DNA of 14,108 nt, taken from Bryobacterales bacterium (lineage in GTDB: Bacteria > Acidobacteriota > Terriglobia > Bryobacterales > Bryobacteraceae). Made by a program: the position numbers and the translations under genes. The notes below the pieces were generated by a model. The model worked only from the letters and a program-made list of their open reading frames with translations, was not told where the DNA came from and ran no database searches. The stretch is taken from positions 1-14,108 of the forward strand of contig PKYZ01000223.1 in assembly GCA_003132865.1 (NCBI GenBank), read 5' to 3'. Positions 7,101 through 12,899 of the stretch are shown one piece after another. Position 1 is the stretch's first letter; each line of letters begins with the position of its first letter.

Positions 7101-8752
7101 CCGACGCGCTCCAACTGGATCTGCCGGTGAACGTGCCGGGCGTCAAGCTTTCGCAGGCCCGCGGCGGCTCCATCAATGCCGGGGGATCGACGGCCTTCGA
7201 CCTCACGTTCCCGGAGAAGGTTGTGCCGCGCTCGCGGTCCATCTCGGTGCGGGTCTCACCTTCGCTGGCCGGTTCGCTGTTCGCCGCGCTGGATTATCTG
7301 ACCTCGTTCCCATATGGCTGTGTGGAGCAGACCATGTCGAGCTTCCTGCCCGACATCACCGTGCAACAGGCGGTTCGCGATCTGAACTTGAAGGTGGATC
7401 TGGACCAGGCGACCCTTCAGGAAAAGATCCACGCGGGTCTCGACCGCCTCTACAACTTCCAGCACGAGGACGGCGGCTGGGGTTGGTGGGAAACCGATGA
7501 GAGCCATCCCTTCATGACGGCATACGTGGTGGCGGGCTTGGTGCAAGCGCAGGCGGCTGGTGTGGAAGTGAAGGCCGATGCCATTCAAAAAGGAGCCGCG
7601 TGGCTGAAAAGAGATTTCGCGCAAAACCCGAAGCTGGCTTCCGACCTGCGCGCATACATCCAGTACGCGCTGGCGCTGGCGGGGCAAGCCGACACGGCAG
7701 CGCTCGGCGAAGTTTATGACAAGCGTGCGAGCCTGTCCCCTTACGGAATTGCGATTCTGGGTCTTGCATTGGAGCAGGCCAAAGACGGTCGCGCCTCCGA
7801 GATTGCGGCCGCGTTGGAGCGCAGCGCGGAACAGGACCAGGAGCAGGCCTGGTGGAGCGCCACGCGCGACCAACTGCTGGATTTCTCCGAAGACGCGACA
7901 CCCGAAGCTACCGCCTACGCCGTGAAGTTCCTGTCGCACCAGCGGCGGGATAGCGCCCTGCTGCCGAAGGCGGCGCTGTGGCTCATGAATCACCGCAACG
8001 AGGGCTACTGGTGGTCGTCCACCAAGCAGACCGCCATGGTGATTTACGGGCTGGCGGATTATCTCAAGGCCACCAACGAGCTCAATCCGAATCTGAGTGT
8101 CACGGTGCTGGTGAACGATAAGCCGGTGCTGACACGCAAGCTCGATCAGGCCACCAGCGTCAACACGCCGGAGCTGACGCTCGATGATGCCCAGGTACAG
8201 CCGGGCGTCAATCACATCCGCATTACTACCAGCGGCGCGGGCCGGTTGTATTACTCCGCGCGCGCCGAATACTTCTCCAACGAAGAACGGTTGGAAAACA
8301 CCGGCTCTGTTTCGCTCAACATCCTGCGCGATTATTTCCGGCTCGTGCCCGGCCGCGATGGCGACAAGATCGTGTATGACACCTCACCGCTGACTGGCCC
8401 AGTGGCGCCCGGAGACATCATCGCCGTGCGGCTGACGGTCACCGGTTCGGAATGGAAGTACATGATGATCGAAGATCCCATTCCCGCGGGCACGGAATTC
8501 ATCGAGCGCGACGACGCGTATCAATTGAAGAGCCGGCCGCCATGGTGGGAGTATTGGTTCACGCGCCGTGAATTGCACGACGACCGTATGGCCATTTTCG
8601 AAACGTATTTTCCGCAGGGTCAGAAGCAATTCTTCTACCTGCTGAAGGTGGTGAACGCGGGCGTGTTTCACGTAAGCCCGGCGCGTGTCGGACCCACGTA
8701 CCAGCGAGAGGTGATGGCCACCACCGGCAACCGCACGCTGGAGGTGAAATAA
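4103..8752 (+). CDS. Bacterial alpha-2-macroglobulin with intact thioester motif
   Basis: This 1549-residue envelope protein probably traps attacking proteases: cleavage exposes a thioester that binds the protease covalently. A signal peptide (LLLLMAAVAIGLSQS) lacks a lipobox Cys, so it is likely periplasmic rather than a lipoprotein. Macroglobulin domains include MG2 (YTDRPVYRPGHTVHF, ~300), repeats of the same pattern at ~655 (LDKKSYRAGDTGRLLI) and ~748 (TDKPQYLPGQTADYSI), and FSLGVVDEAIYGI at ~782. The A2M domain (FPDTAFWAADVVT, FPDSLTTWRATARGI) spans ~858-895. The thioester site YGCVEQTMS has Cys1073, Glu1075 and Gln1076. A helical thioester domain follows (FQHEDGGWGWW, DESHPFMTAYVVAGL). 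The C-terminal domain (~1410-1549) ends LEVK. GAGGAAAGAAA precedes the ATG. The gene overlaps DUF1175 by 20 nt and the next gene by 1 nt. Length is normal for bacterial members. Confidence 0.93.
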   Translation: MTPALSRKPSGSLSRTLRLLLLMAAVAIGLSQSEDEPYFALSSSRTFGVNGKPSVSLTAWNVDSLAFRVYRINDPVKFFAQLENPHQFGGNVPRPPRDRTWLERLHMWKRGLHAQIRRALRAQFTEPPSLHFESWLPKESKPSGKETHYAEAPLLNSQQLVLSFHQPVLSQSRWERATVDIAVRDKGVYLVEAVDRDLRANTILMVSDIAMITKTGKGRVVNLVVNRATGQPVAAAKVALLARDQSLGEAATNADGIAEIPLAAARPNDIRVVARMDADFAVNTLAGYSFGANADQWTGYVYTDRPVYRPGHTVHFKGILRLAAAAGYDIPAGRAVAVTIHDPEQKPVYQKTLTASANGTIHDDLALKPGAALGYYSIEVKSGEGFMNGNFEVQEYKKPEYEVRVIPSKARVLQGETVQATIDARYYFGEPVNGAKVTYAVYRSRYWFPLWYDPDQESAESMEPPQPGDDSDDSGDQIGETKGQLDADGKLTISLPTAVSDRKQDFVYRIEARVTDQANREITGRGWVIATYGSFAVNAAPERYFYAPGSAATLTVQARDYDNQPVRTPVRVDLLSWNYRDPGPGQVKATASGATGADGNASVTLQIPPQGGSYRVRVTARTPEGRDVEGYTFLWVSGGGGYFDAGPNHAVPIVLDKKSYRAGDTGRLLIVTGQPNTAVYVTVEGRDLREYKLIRSQDSTAAFDIPITANDEPGITVAACFIRNGDFYSSDKWIKVPPVDHQLNVKVATDKPQYLPGQTADYSIDVTDGNGKPAPRAEFSLGVVDEAIYGIRKDATPDILGFFFQRQWNRVFTADSLSYYFNGEAGKRRMRLAELRPSSRLAQLKPERLVQPKVRKAFPDTAFWAADVVTDSSGHAHAKVEFPDSLTTWRATARGITPDTKVGSATLKTIVRKNLILRLAVPRFFVQGDEVVISALVHNYLATAKTARVSLDVTGLEILEGATKDVQIPSRGEAKVDWRVRAAQVRAASITGKALTDEESDALQLDLPVNVPGVKLSQARGGSINAGGSTAFDLTFPEKVVPRSRSISVRVSPSLAGSLFAALDYLTSFPYGCVEQTMSSFLPDITVQQAVRDLNLKVDLDQATLQEKIHAGLDRLYNFQHEDGGWGWWETDESHPFMTAYVVAGLVQAQAAGVEVKADAIQKGAAWLKRDFAQNPKLASDLRAYIQYALALAGQADTAALGEVYDKRASLSPYGIAILGLALEQAKDGRASEIAAALERSAEQDQEQAWWSATRDQLLDFSEDATPEATAYAVKFLSHQRRDSALLPKAALWLMNHRNEGYWWSSTKQTAMVIYGLADYLKATNELNPNLSVTVLVNDKPVLTRKLDQATSVNTPELTLDDAQVQPGVNHIRITTSGAGRLYYSARAEYFSNEERLENTGSVSLNILRDYFRLVPGRDGDKIVYDTSPLTGPVAPGDIIAVRLTVTGSEWKYMMIEDPIPAGTEFIERDDAYQLKSRPPWWEYWFTRRELHDDRMAIFETYFPQGQKQFFYLLKVVNAGVFHVSPARVGPTYQREVMATTGNRTLEVK

Positions 8753-9447
8753 TGCGCTCCCTCGCTCCGATTGCCGCGGCCCAGCTTGTGGGCAATGCGC
8801 TGCTCTTGTGGCTCGGCTATTATTGGTTGGGGCTGGGCGAAACCCGTGCGTCTACGCTGGCCTGGAGCACGCTGGTAGCGTTGCTCCTGCTGACGCTCGA
8901 GTGCTGGCTGCATGGCGCCACGTTCGCCTACTTTTCAGATACGCGCCGTCTCCCCTTGCGCCGGCTCGCTCCCCTGGTGATCTCCGCGCTTGCACTACTG
9001 GCCATCTATTGGGCGCTGGCGCAATGGTCCGCCTATAGTAGCCAGCCGGCCTTCAAAATCGCCTCTTACCTGACCATGACGCTCCGCAAACCGGTGAAAC
9101 CCGCCACGGTTTTGAACGTGTTCAATATCGCGCTCTGGCTGGTGCGCTGGATGGTCGTGCCGGGCCTGGCGCTCCCCATCCTGTGCGGCATCGCCACGCG
9201 CCAGCACTCCCGCAAATGGTGGTATTGGATCGCAACACCTGTCCTGCTGGTTTGCGCCTTATGGCTTCCTCTGAAGCTGATGGGTTGGACGCCGCAAGCT
9301 GGCAGTTTCGGGATGCAAATGTTCAGCTTCGTGGTGCGCCTGCTGATCGCTTATTTACTCTTCGTGGGGGCTTGGCTGGTGCTGGCGTTCTTGACCTCCG
9401 GCGGCAGCCCGCGCGCCACCCAATCCAACACCGTTGCCTCGCCGTAG
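8752..9447 (+). CDS. Six-helix integral membrane protein of unknown function
   Basis: I do not recognise the family. The 231 residues contain about six hydrophobic segments: ~5-27 (QLVGNALLLWLGYYWLGL), 33-58 (LVALLLLTLECWL), 69-91 (LVISALALLAIYWALAQW), 118-146 (LWLVRWMVVPGLALPILCG), 153-177 (YWIATPVLLVCALWLPLKL) and 185-213 (FVVRLLIAYLLFVGAWLVLAFL). Its ATG shares one base with the macroglobulin TAA (TAATG), so it is translationally coupled to that gene and probably works with it, for example as an inner-membrane anchor. This is inferred from position only. Its last 97 bp are also the 3' end of the opposite-strand SpoIID/metallopeptidase gene, an unusually long tail-to-tail overlap. Confidence 0.7.
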   Translation: MRSLAPIAAAQLVGNALLLWLGYYWLGLGETRASTLAWSTLVALLLLTLECWLHGATFAYFSDTRRLPLRRLAPLVISALALLAIYWALAQWSAYSSQPAFKIASYLTMTLRKPVKPATVLNVFNIALWLVRWMVVPGLALPILCGIATRQHSRKWWYWIATPVLLVCALWLPLKLMGWTPQAGSFGMQMFSFVVRLLIAYLLFVGAWLVLAFLTSGGSPRATQSNTVASP

Positions 9448-10853
9448 CGCTTGACCAGTGCAGCCACCGCGCGCGCCGCTTCGCCGTATGCCCGCCGTGC
9501 GCGCGCCGCGTCCGTGGTTTCGCGAATGTCGGAATTGGCGGGCGAAGGCCCGGCCTCGCGTCCGGCCTCCGGACTGCTCAAGAATTCCACGATCCCTTCC
9601 CGGAACCACACCGGCAAGCCCGGCGCCGCCCGCGACTCCACCTCCACATGAAACAACTCGTGTCGCACAGTCTGCTCCAGCGCGTTGTGGCTGCGCAGCA
9701 CGGATGCCGGCTGAAGCTGGATGCGCCGCCCCTCGGTCGAAGCCGCCACCCATCCCGGTTCGCCGGTCGTGTTGCGAAAGCTGTCCAGGTCCGGGTAGAC
9801 GCGGATCTCGACGTGCGCGGGCAGCGCCCAATTCGTCCGCCGCGTCACGATGCGGAACTCCCGCTCCGCGATTTCGAGCACGCTCCCATCGCGCTCCGGC
9901 TGCGTGGTCCAGAGCGCTACGCTCTCGCCGCCCAATCGCTGCCATGCTAGTCCGCGCGCGGTTACGCCCGCCGCCGTGCCCGGATAGTAGTACGCCAGGA
10001 TATCGCGATAAGACCGGCCTTCGGTGCCCATCTGTTCGGCCCCGCGCTGGCAGAGCCCCACTCCGTGCCCCGCGCCGCGGCCCTGGAACAAGATGCGGCC
10101 ACCGCCGGACTGGATCTCGTAAAGATCGCTGCGCACCGTGTTCCAACCCAGCTCCCGTCCGATGGCGAAGCGAAACGAGCTGGCGCTGATCCGCACAGAT
10201 TCCCTCGCTCCGGTTAACGATAGAGTGAGTGCGCGGCCGGAAGCGGTCCGGCGCATGATCGTGATGCCTGCGAGCGTTTGCGGCGCGCGCAGACCGGAGC
10301 CGAGCAGCGCTTTCACGATTTTGGCCGGATCGCCGTCCCATTGCCATCGCTCGGTCCCGGCGCGCGTGCAATAGGCGTCCGGATGGCCCTTCAAATAAGG
10401 CGCGGCGAGCTCTGACCATATGACGGCAGCATCTTCCACACGGCCACCGCAGTCGCGCGTATACGGAGTAAGGGCGGGCTTGCCTTCGAACCACACCAGC
10501 TCGCCCGCGGTCTCTTCCGCGATGGACGCCAGGCGCGGCGTGATGCCGTCCATATCCACCCGCTGGCAGTGCGTGGTGGCGCAGAAATCGTAGCCCTCGG
10601 CGGCGTGCCGGCCGCGCAGACGAACGGCATAGGTGCGCGCGGCCACGGCCATCGCCCGCAGCGCGGAGTCCGACCGGAAGACGCTGCTCTCGCCCGCCAG
10701 CACGCCTGCCACGTAGCGCTCCATGGGCAGATCCAGCACAACCGCGCCCCGCGCGGTCTCGACGCGCACCTTCACCGCGGACGATGCGGCGCAGAGCGGA
10801 ACCGCCAGGGCGAACGCGAGCCAGACCCAGGCAAGCTGTGGCGCACGCTTCAG
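9351..10853 (-). CDS. SpoIID-type domain fused to an HExxH metallopeptidase
   Basis: This is a probable secreted two-domain envelope enzyme. Residue numbers are counted from GTG 10775. The first ~270 residues are SpoIID/LytB-like: the family start LDLPMERYVAGVLAGESS with candidate catalytic Glu29, and the signature GRGAGHGVGLCQRGAEQM plus DILAYYYPGT near 233-268. SpoIID proteins cleave stripped peptidoglycan glycan. The C-terminal ~180 residues are a gluzincin (peptidase MA-like) domain: VRHELFHVEVE with zinc-binding His372 and His376 and catalytic Glu373, then WFREGIVEFL supplying the third ligand. In-frame sequence upstream of GTG 10775 encodes a clear signal peptide (AWVWLAFALAVPLCAAS) back to CTG 10853 or ACG 10856, with no ATG, GTG or TTG before the in-frame TAA at 10871-10869. 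I place the start at 10853; GTG 10775 is the first canonical start but would remove the signal. Confidence 0.82.
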   Translation of the reverse strand: MKRAPQLAWVWLAFALAVPLCAASSAVKVRVETARGAVVLDLPMERYVAGVLAGESSVFRSDSALRAMAVAARTYAVRLRGRHAAEGYDFCATTHCQRVDMDGITPRLASIAEETAGELVWFEGKPALTPYTRDCGGRVEDAAVIWSELAAPYLKGHPDAYCTRAGTERWQWDGDPAKIVKALLGSGLRAPQTLAGITIMRRTASGRALTLSLTGARESVRISASSFRFAIGRELGWNTVRSDLYEIQSGGGRILFQGRGAGHGVGLCQRGAEQMGTEGRSYRDILAYYYPGTAAGVTARGLAWQRLGGESVALWTTQPERDGSVLEIAEREFRIVTRRTNWALPAHVEIRVYPDLDSFRNTTGEPGWVAASTEGRRIQLQPASVLRSHNALEQTVRHELFHVEVESRAAPGLPVWFREGIVEFLSSPEAGREAGPSPANSDIRETTDAARARRAYGEAARAVAALVKRYGEATVLDWVARGLPPEVKNASTSQAPTKSK

Positions 10854-10860
10854 CGTGCAG

Positions 10861-10880
10861 CGGCGAACTTAAGTTCGCCG
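10861..10880. repeat. Perfect 20-bp palindrome
   Basis: CGGCGAACTTAAGTTCGCCG is exactly self-complementary. With the following TGG it reads, on the minus strand, CCACGGCGA...TCGCC, the same core as the hairpin repeat at 2980-3005. It contains the in-frame TAA that closes the frame upstream of the SpoIID gene. It could be an operator-like site or part of a repeat family. Confidence 0.75.
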
Positions 10881-10913
10881 TGGACGGTCCAGAGCCTCGC
10901 GCGTGGCGCGGAA

Positions 10914-10933
10914 CTGTCGGCTGAAACCGACAG
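10914..10933. repeat. 7-bp hairpin inside the inverted-repeat element
   Basis: CTGTCGG and CCGACAG are perfect complements separated by CTGAAA. The hairpin lies directly inside the right arm of the larger inverted repeat. There is no T-run on either side, so it is not a terminator by itself. Confidence 0.6.
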
Positions 10934-10979
10934 CGGCATGCTGAAGCGTGCGCCACAGGGGGTCCGGGTTTTCCATCCT

Positions 10980-10999
10980 GGCAGACCTGGAGGTCTGCC
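10980..10999 (-). terminator. 9-bp perfect hairpin downstream of gltA
   Basis: GGCAGACCT and AGGTCTGCC form a perfect 9-bp stem with a 2-nt loop, beginning 11 bases after the gltA stop on the minus strand. No T-tract follows in that direction, so termination would be weak. Transcript 3'-end protection, or membership of the neighbouring palindrome cluster, is equally likely. Confidence 0.4.
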
Positions 11000-11010
11000 T
11001 CACAACAGTT

Positions 11011-12324
11011 TCAACGCACTGCTGATTCCACCGGGACGCCGCGTTGTTCCAGCGGCACGACGTTGCGGGCTTCGTAGCCCGTATAGATCTGCCGCGGACG
11101 GGCGATCTTCTGCTCCGGGTCCTCCAGCATTTCCTGCCATTGCGCCAGCCAGCCGACGGTGCGTGGAATGGCGAACAGCACCGTGAACATCTCCGGATGG
11201 AAGCCCATGGCCTGATACATGATGCCGGAGTAGAAGTCCACATTGGGATAGAGCTTGCGCTTGATGAAGTAGTCATCTTCAAGCGCGATGCGCTCGAGTT
11301 CGAGCGCGATTTCGAGCTTGGGATTGTTGCCGGTGACTTCGAAGACCTTGCCGGCAGCCCACTTAATAATGCGGGCGCGCGGATCGTAGTTCTTGTAGAC
11401 ACGGTGCCCGAAGCCCATCAACTTACCTTTGCCGGCCTTGACGCTTTCGACATAAGCGGGCACGCGGTCTTTGGATCCGATTTCATCGAGCATGCGGAGT
11501 ACTTCTTCGTTCGCGCCGCCATGCAGCGGACCCGATAGCGCAGCCGCGGCAGCCGCGGTGGCCACAAACGGATCGGCCTGCGAGCTGCCCACCGCGCGCA
11601 TCACGTTGGTGCTGCAGTTTTGTTCATGGTCGGCGTGCAAAATGAACAGGATGTCCAGGGCGCGCGCCAGGACCGGGTTGGCCTGGTACTTCGGCTCAAC
11701 CATCTTCCACAGCATGTTCATGAAGTTCTCGGCGTAACTGAGATCGTTGTCGGGATAGATGTACGGAAAGCCCAGGCTGTGGCGGTAAGTGTAGGCCGCG
11801 ATGGTGGGAACCTTTCCGATAAGTCTGCGGATTTGCAGCCAGCGGACCTCCGGGTCAAGCACGTGACGGGACTCCGGGTACACGGTGGAGAGCGCCGCCA
11901 CCGTGCTGATGAACATGCCCATGGGATGAGCGTTGTAGCGGAAGCCTTCCAGGAATTTCTTGGTGGTCTCGTGAAGCATGGTGTGGCTGGTGATGCTCTC
12001 CACCCATTGCTTGAGCTCCGGCGCGGTGGGCAGCTCGCCGTTGAGAAGGAGGTAAGCGACCTCCAGGAACGTGCAATTCTCGGCCAACTGCTCGACGGGA
12101 TATCCGCGATACCGGAGGATACCTTTGTCGCCGTCTATGAAGGTGATGGCGCTTTGGCAAGACGCCGTGTTCAAGAAGGCCGGATCGTAAGTCATCACGC
12201 CGAAGTCTTCGGGTCCGGTCTTGATCTGGCGCAAATCCATGGCCCGGATGGCGCCTTTATAAAAGGGAAGATCGTAGGCGGCGCCGGTGCGCCGGTCCAC
12301 AATGTTAAGGACTTCTTTGTCCAT
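11011..12324 (-). CDS. gltA: Citrate synthase
   Basis: This 437-residue cytoplasmic enzyme condenses acetyl-CoA with oxaloacetate to citrate, the entry step of the TCA cycle. The family blocks are present in order: GILRYRGYPVEQLAE, HPMGMFIST, LHADHEQNCST (His233), GPLHGGANEEVL with His268, GFGHRVYKNYDPRA with His307, and YPNVDFYSG with Asp363. The last three correspond to E. coli His264, His305 and Asp362. Length fits the gram-negative type. ATG 12324 is preferred over an upstream start at 12414 because AAGGAG (12337-12332) lies seven bases before it and the family N-terminus begins there. No partner genes of the pathway are adjacent. A hairpin follows the stop. No convincing promoter was found in the 100 bp upstream. 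Confidence 0.97.
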   Translation of the reverse strand: MDKEVLNIVDRRTGAAYDLPFYKGAIRAMDLRQIKTGPEDFGVMTYDPAFLNTASCQSAITFIDGDKGILRYRGYPVEQLAENCTFLEVAYLLLNGELPTAPELKQWVESITSHTMLHETTKKFLEGFRYNAHPMGMFISTVAALSTVYPESRHVLDPEVRWLQIRRLIGKVPTIAAYTYRHSLGFPYIYPDNDLSYAENFMNMLWKMVEPKYQANPVLARALDILFILHADHEQNCSTNVMRAVGSSQADPFVATAAAAAALSGPLHGGANEEVLRMLDEIGSKDRVPAYVESVKAGKGKLMGFGHRVYKNYDPRARIIKWAAGKVFEVTGNNPKLEIALELERIALEDDYFIKRKLYPNVDFYSGIMYQAMGFHPEMFTVLFAIPRTVGWLAQWQEMLEDPEQKIARPRQIYTGYEARNVVPLEQRGVPVESAVR

Positions 12325-12400
12325 TTGTCGTCTCCTTGCGCGGCGGGTACCGCGCGGAAGGTCCATATATAGGATACTGCAATGCAGCTTGGATGGGGGT

Positions 12401-12420
12401 GCTGGGCCGTGCAACCCAGC
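12401..12420 (-). repeat. 6-bp hairpin between the broken toxin and gltA
   Basis: GCTGGG and CCCAGC pair across an 8-nt loop. On the minus strand it lies about 25 bases after the end of the toxin remnant, without a T-run. A second small palindrome, CTGCA-A-TGCAG (12377-12387), lies closer to gltA. Either could be a weak terminator or a regulatory site. Confidence 0.25.
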
Positions 12421-12443
12421 TCAGGCGGGCCGCCCTGGCGCGC

Positions 12444-12649
12444 AGGCCAGCGCCGTGCGCCGTGAATGATGTTCGATATTTCCGGCAGCACCCGGTACAC
12501 GATCACAAATGGCAGGGGCGGCAACGACAATTCGCGCGTGCCTTCCACCCGGCCGCTACGCGCTGTGCTGCGGCAGGGTTATCCAGACGGATGTGGGCAA
12601 CGATGCGCGCAAGGTCTTCAGCGGATTCCGGCGACTAGCGAACCCGCAT
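12444..12649 (-). pseudogene. parE: Eroded ParE/RelE-family toxin
   Basis: Reading from ATG 12649, one base after the antitoxin stop, the sequence gives MRVR, a TAG stop, then SPESAEDLARIVAHIRL and DNPAAAQRVA, the helical hairpin of ParE. The TAG probably replaces the Trp codon usual at this position. A shift to another frame near 12545 then gives GRVEGTRELSLPPLPFVIVY, RVLPEISNIIHGARRWP, the conserved C-terminal strands. The segment normally joining these halves (roughly 20-30 residues) is missing. With a nonsense codon, a deletion and a frame change it is dead. Intact ParE toxins poison DNA gyrase and are held by the ParD partner encoded just upstream. The last family residue is near 12444; the open frame beyond it is not toxin-like. 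Confidence 0.72.
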
Positions 12650-12650
12650 T

Positions 12651-12875
12651 CTAAGAGCGGAGCGTCTTCTCCATCCGCGCGCCCACTTCCTCGTGGGTAA
12701 GGAACTCGCCTCGACCCAGTTGTTCGAGGCCCTTCTTCACCTGTTGCCGAAACCAGGAGTCACGGTCGAAGTGCTGCTCCACAAGCTGCTGAACATAGGT
12801 ATCCGCACTGCTGCTATGCTCGGCCGCGGCGCGTTGAATCTTCGCCTCATCCTCGGGTGTGAAATGGACCTCCAC
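12651..12875 (-). CDS. ParD-like antitoxin (partner toxin broken)
   Basis: This is a 74-residue protein starting MEVHFTPEDEAKIQRAA, then TYVQQLVEQHFDRD and a charged tail GLEQLGRGEFLTHEEVGARM. It matches the small antitoxins found upstream of ParE/RelE toxins: an N-terminal DNA-binding half and a C-terminal toxin-binding helix. The start is GTG 12875 with only a weak purine stretch (GGCCGG) before it. It lies 24 nt after the DUF1080 stop on the same strand, so it may be read through from that gene. The frame is fully intact while the toxin one base downstream is destroyed. It may now act only as an orphan regulator or as protection against incoming relatives. Confidence 0.72.
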   Translation of the reverse strand: MEVHFTPEDEAKIQRAAAEHSSSADTYVQQLVEQHFDRDSWFRQQVKKGLEQLGRGEFLTHEEVGARMEKTLRS

Positions 12876-12899
12876 CCGGCCGATTAGGGTAACAAATCC

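Larger units (their letters stand above)
10836..10958. repeat. Inverted-repeat element, 23-bp arms enclosing nested palindromes
   Basis: The left arm (10836-10858) and right arm (10936-10958) are reverse complements at 22 of 23 positions. Each arm is itself a small hairpin (GCACGCT TC AGCGTGC on the left). The 77-bp interior contains a perfect 20-bp palindrome at 10861-10880, a 5-bp hairpin at 10898-10910 (CGCGC/GCGCG) and a 7-bp hairpin at 10914-10933. This layout resembles REP/BIME or miniature palindromic elements. The left arm overlaps the first codons of the SpoIID/metallopeptidase gene. Confidence 0.7.

Noticed and set aside
6104..8215. Long minus-strand open frames inside the macroglobulin gene (for example 6104-7114 and 7256-8215)
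   Set aside because: They are antisense to conserved macroglobulin coding sequence, without signatures or ribosome binding sites.
9355..10956. 533-codon minus-strand frame overlapping the SpoIID/metallopeptidase gene
   Set aside because: It is the neighbouring frame of the real gene, Arg/Ala-rich without motifs, whereas the other frame carries SpoIID and HExxH signatures.
10836..10999. CRISPR-like array
   Set aside because: The palindromes differ from one another and are not regularly spaced direct repeats with unique spacers.
12361..12390. TATATA-like element upstream of gltA as its promoter
   Set aside because: On the minus strand no -35 lies at 16-18 nt spacing; TTGCAG is only about five bases away.
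12325..12414. Upstream start at 12414 for citrate synthase
   Set aside because: The extra 30 residues are unlike the family N-terminus, and the good AAGGAG precedes ATG 12324.
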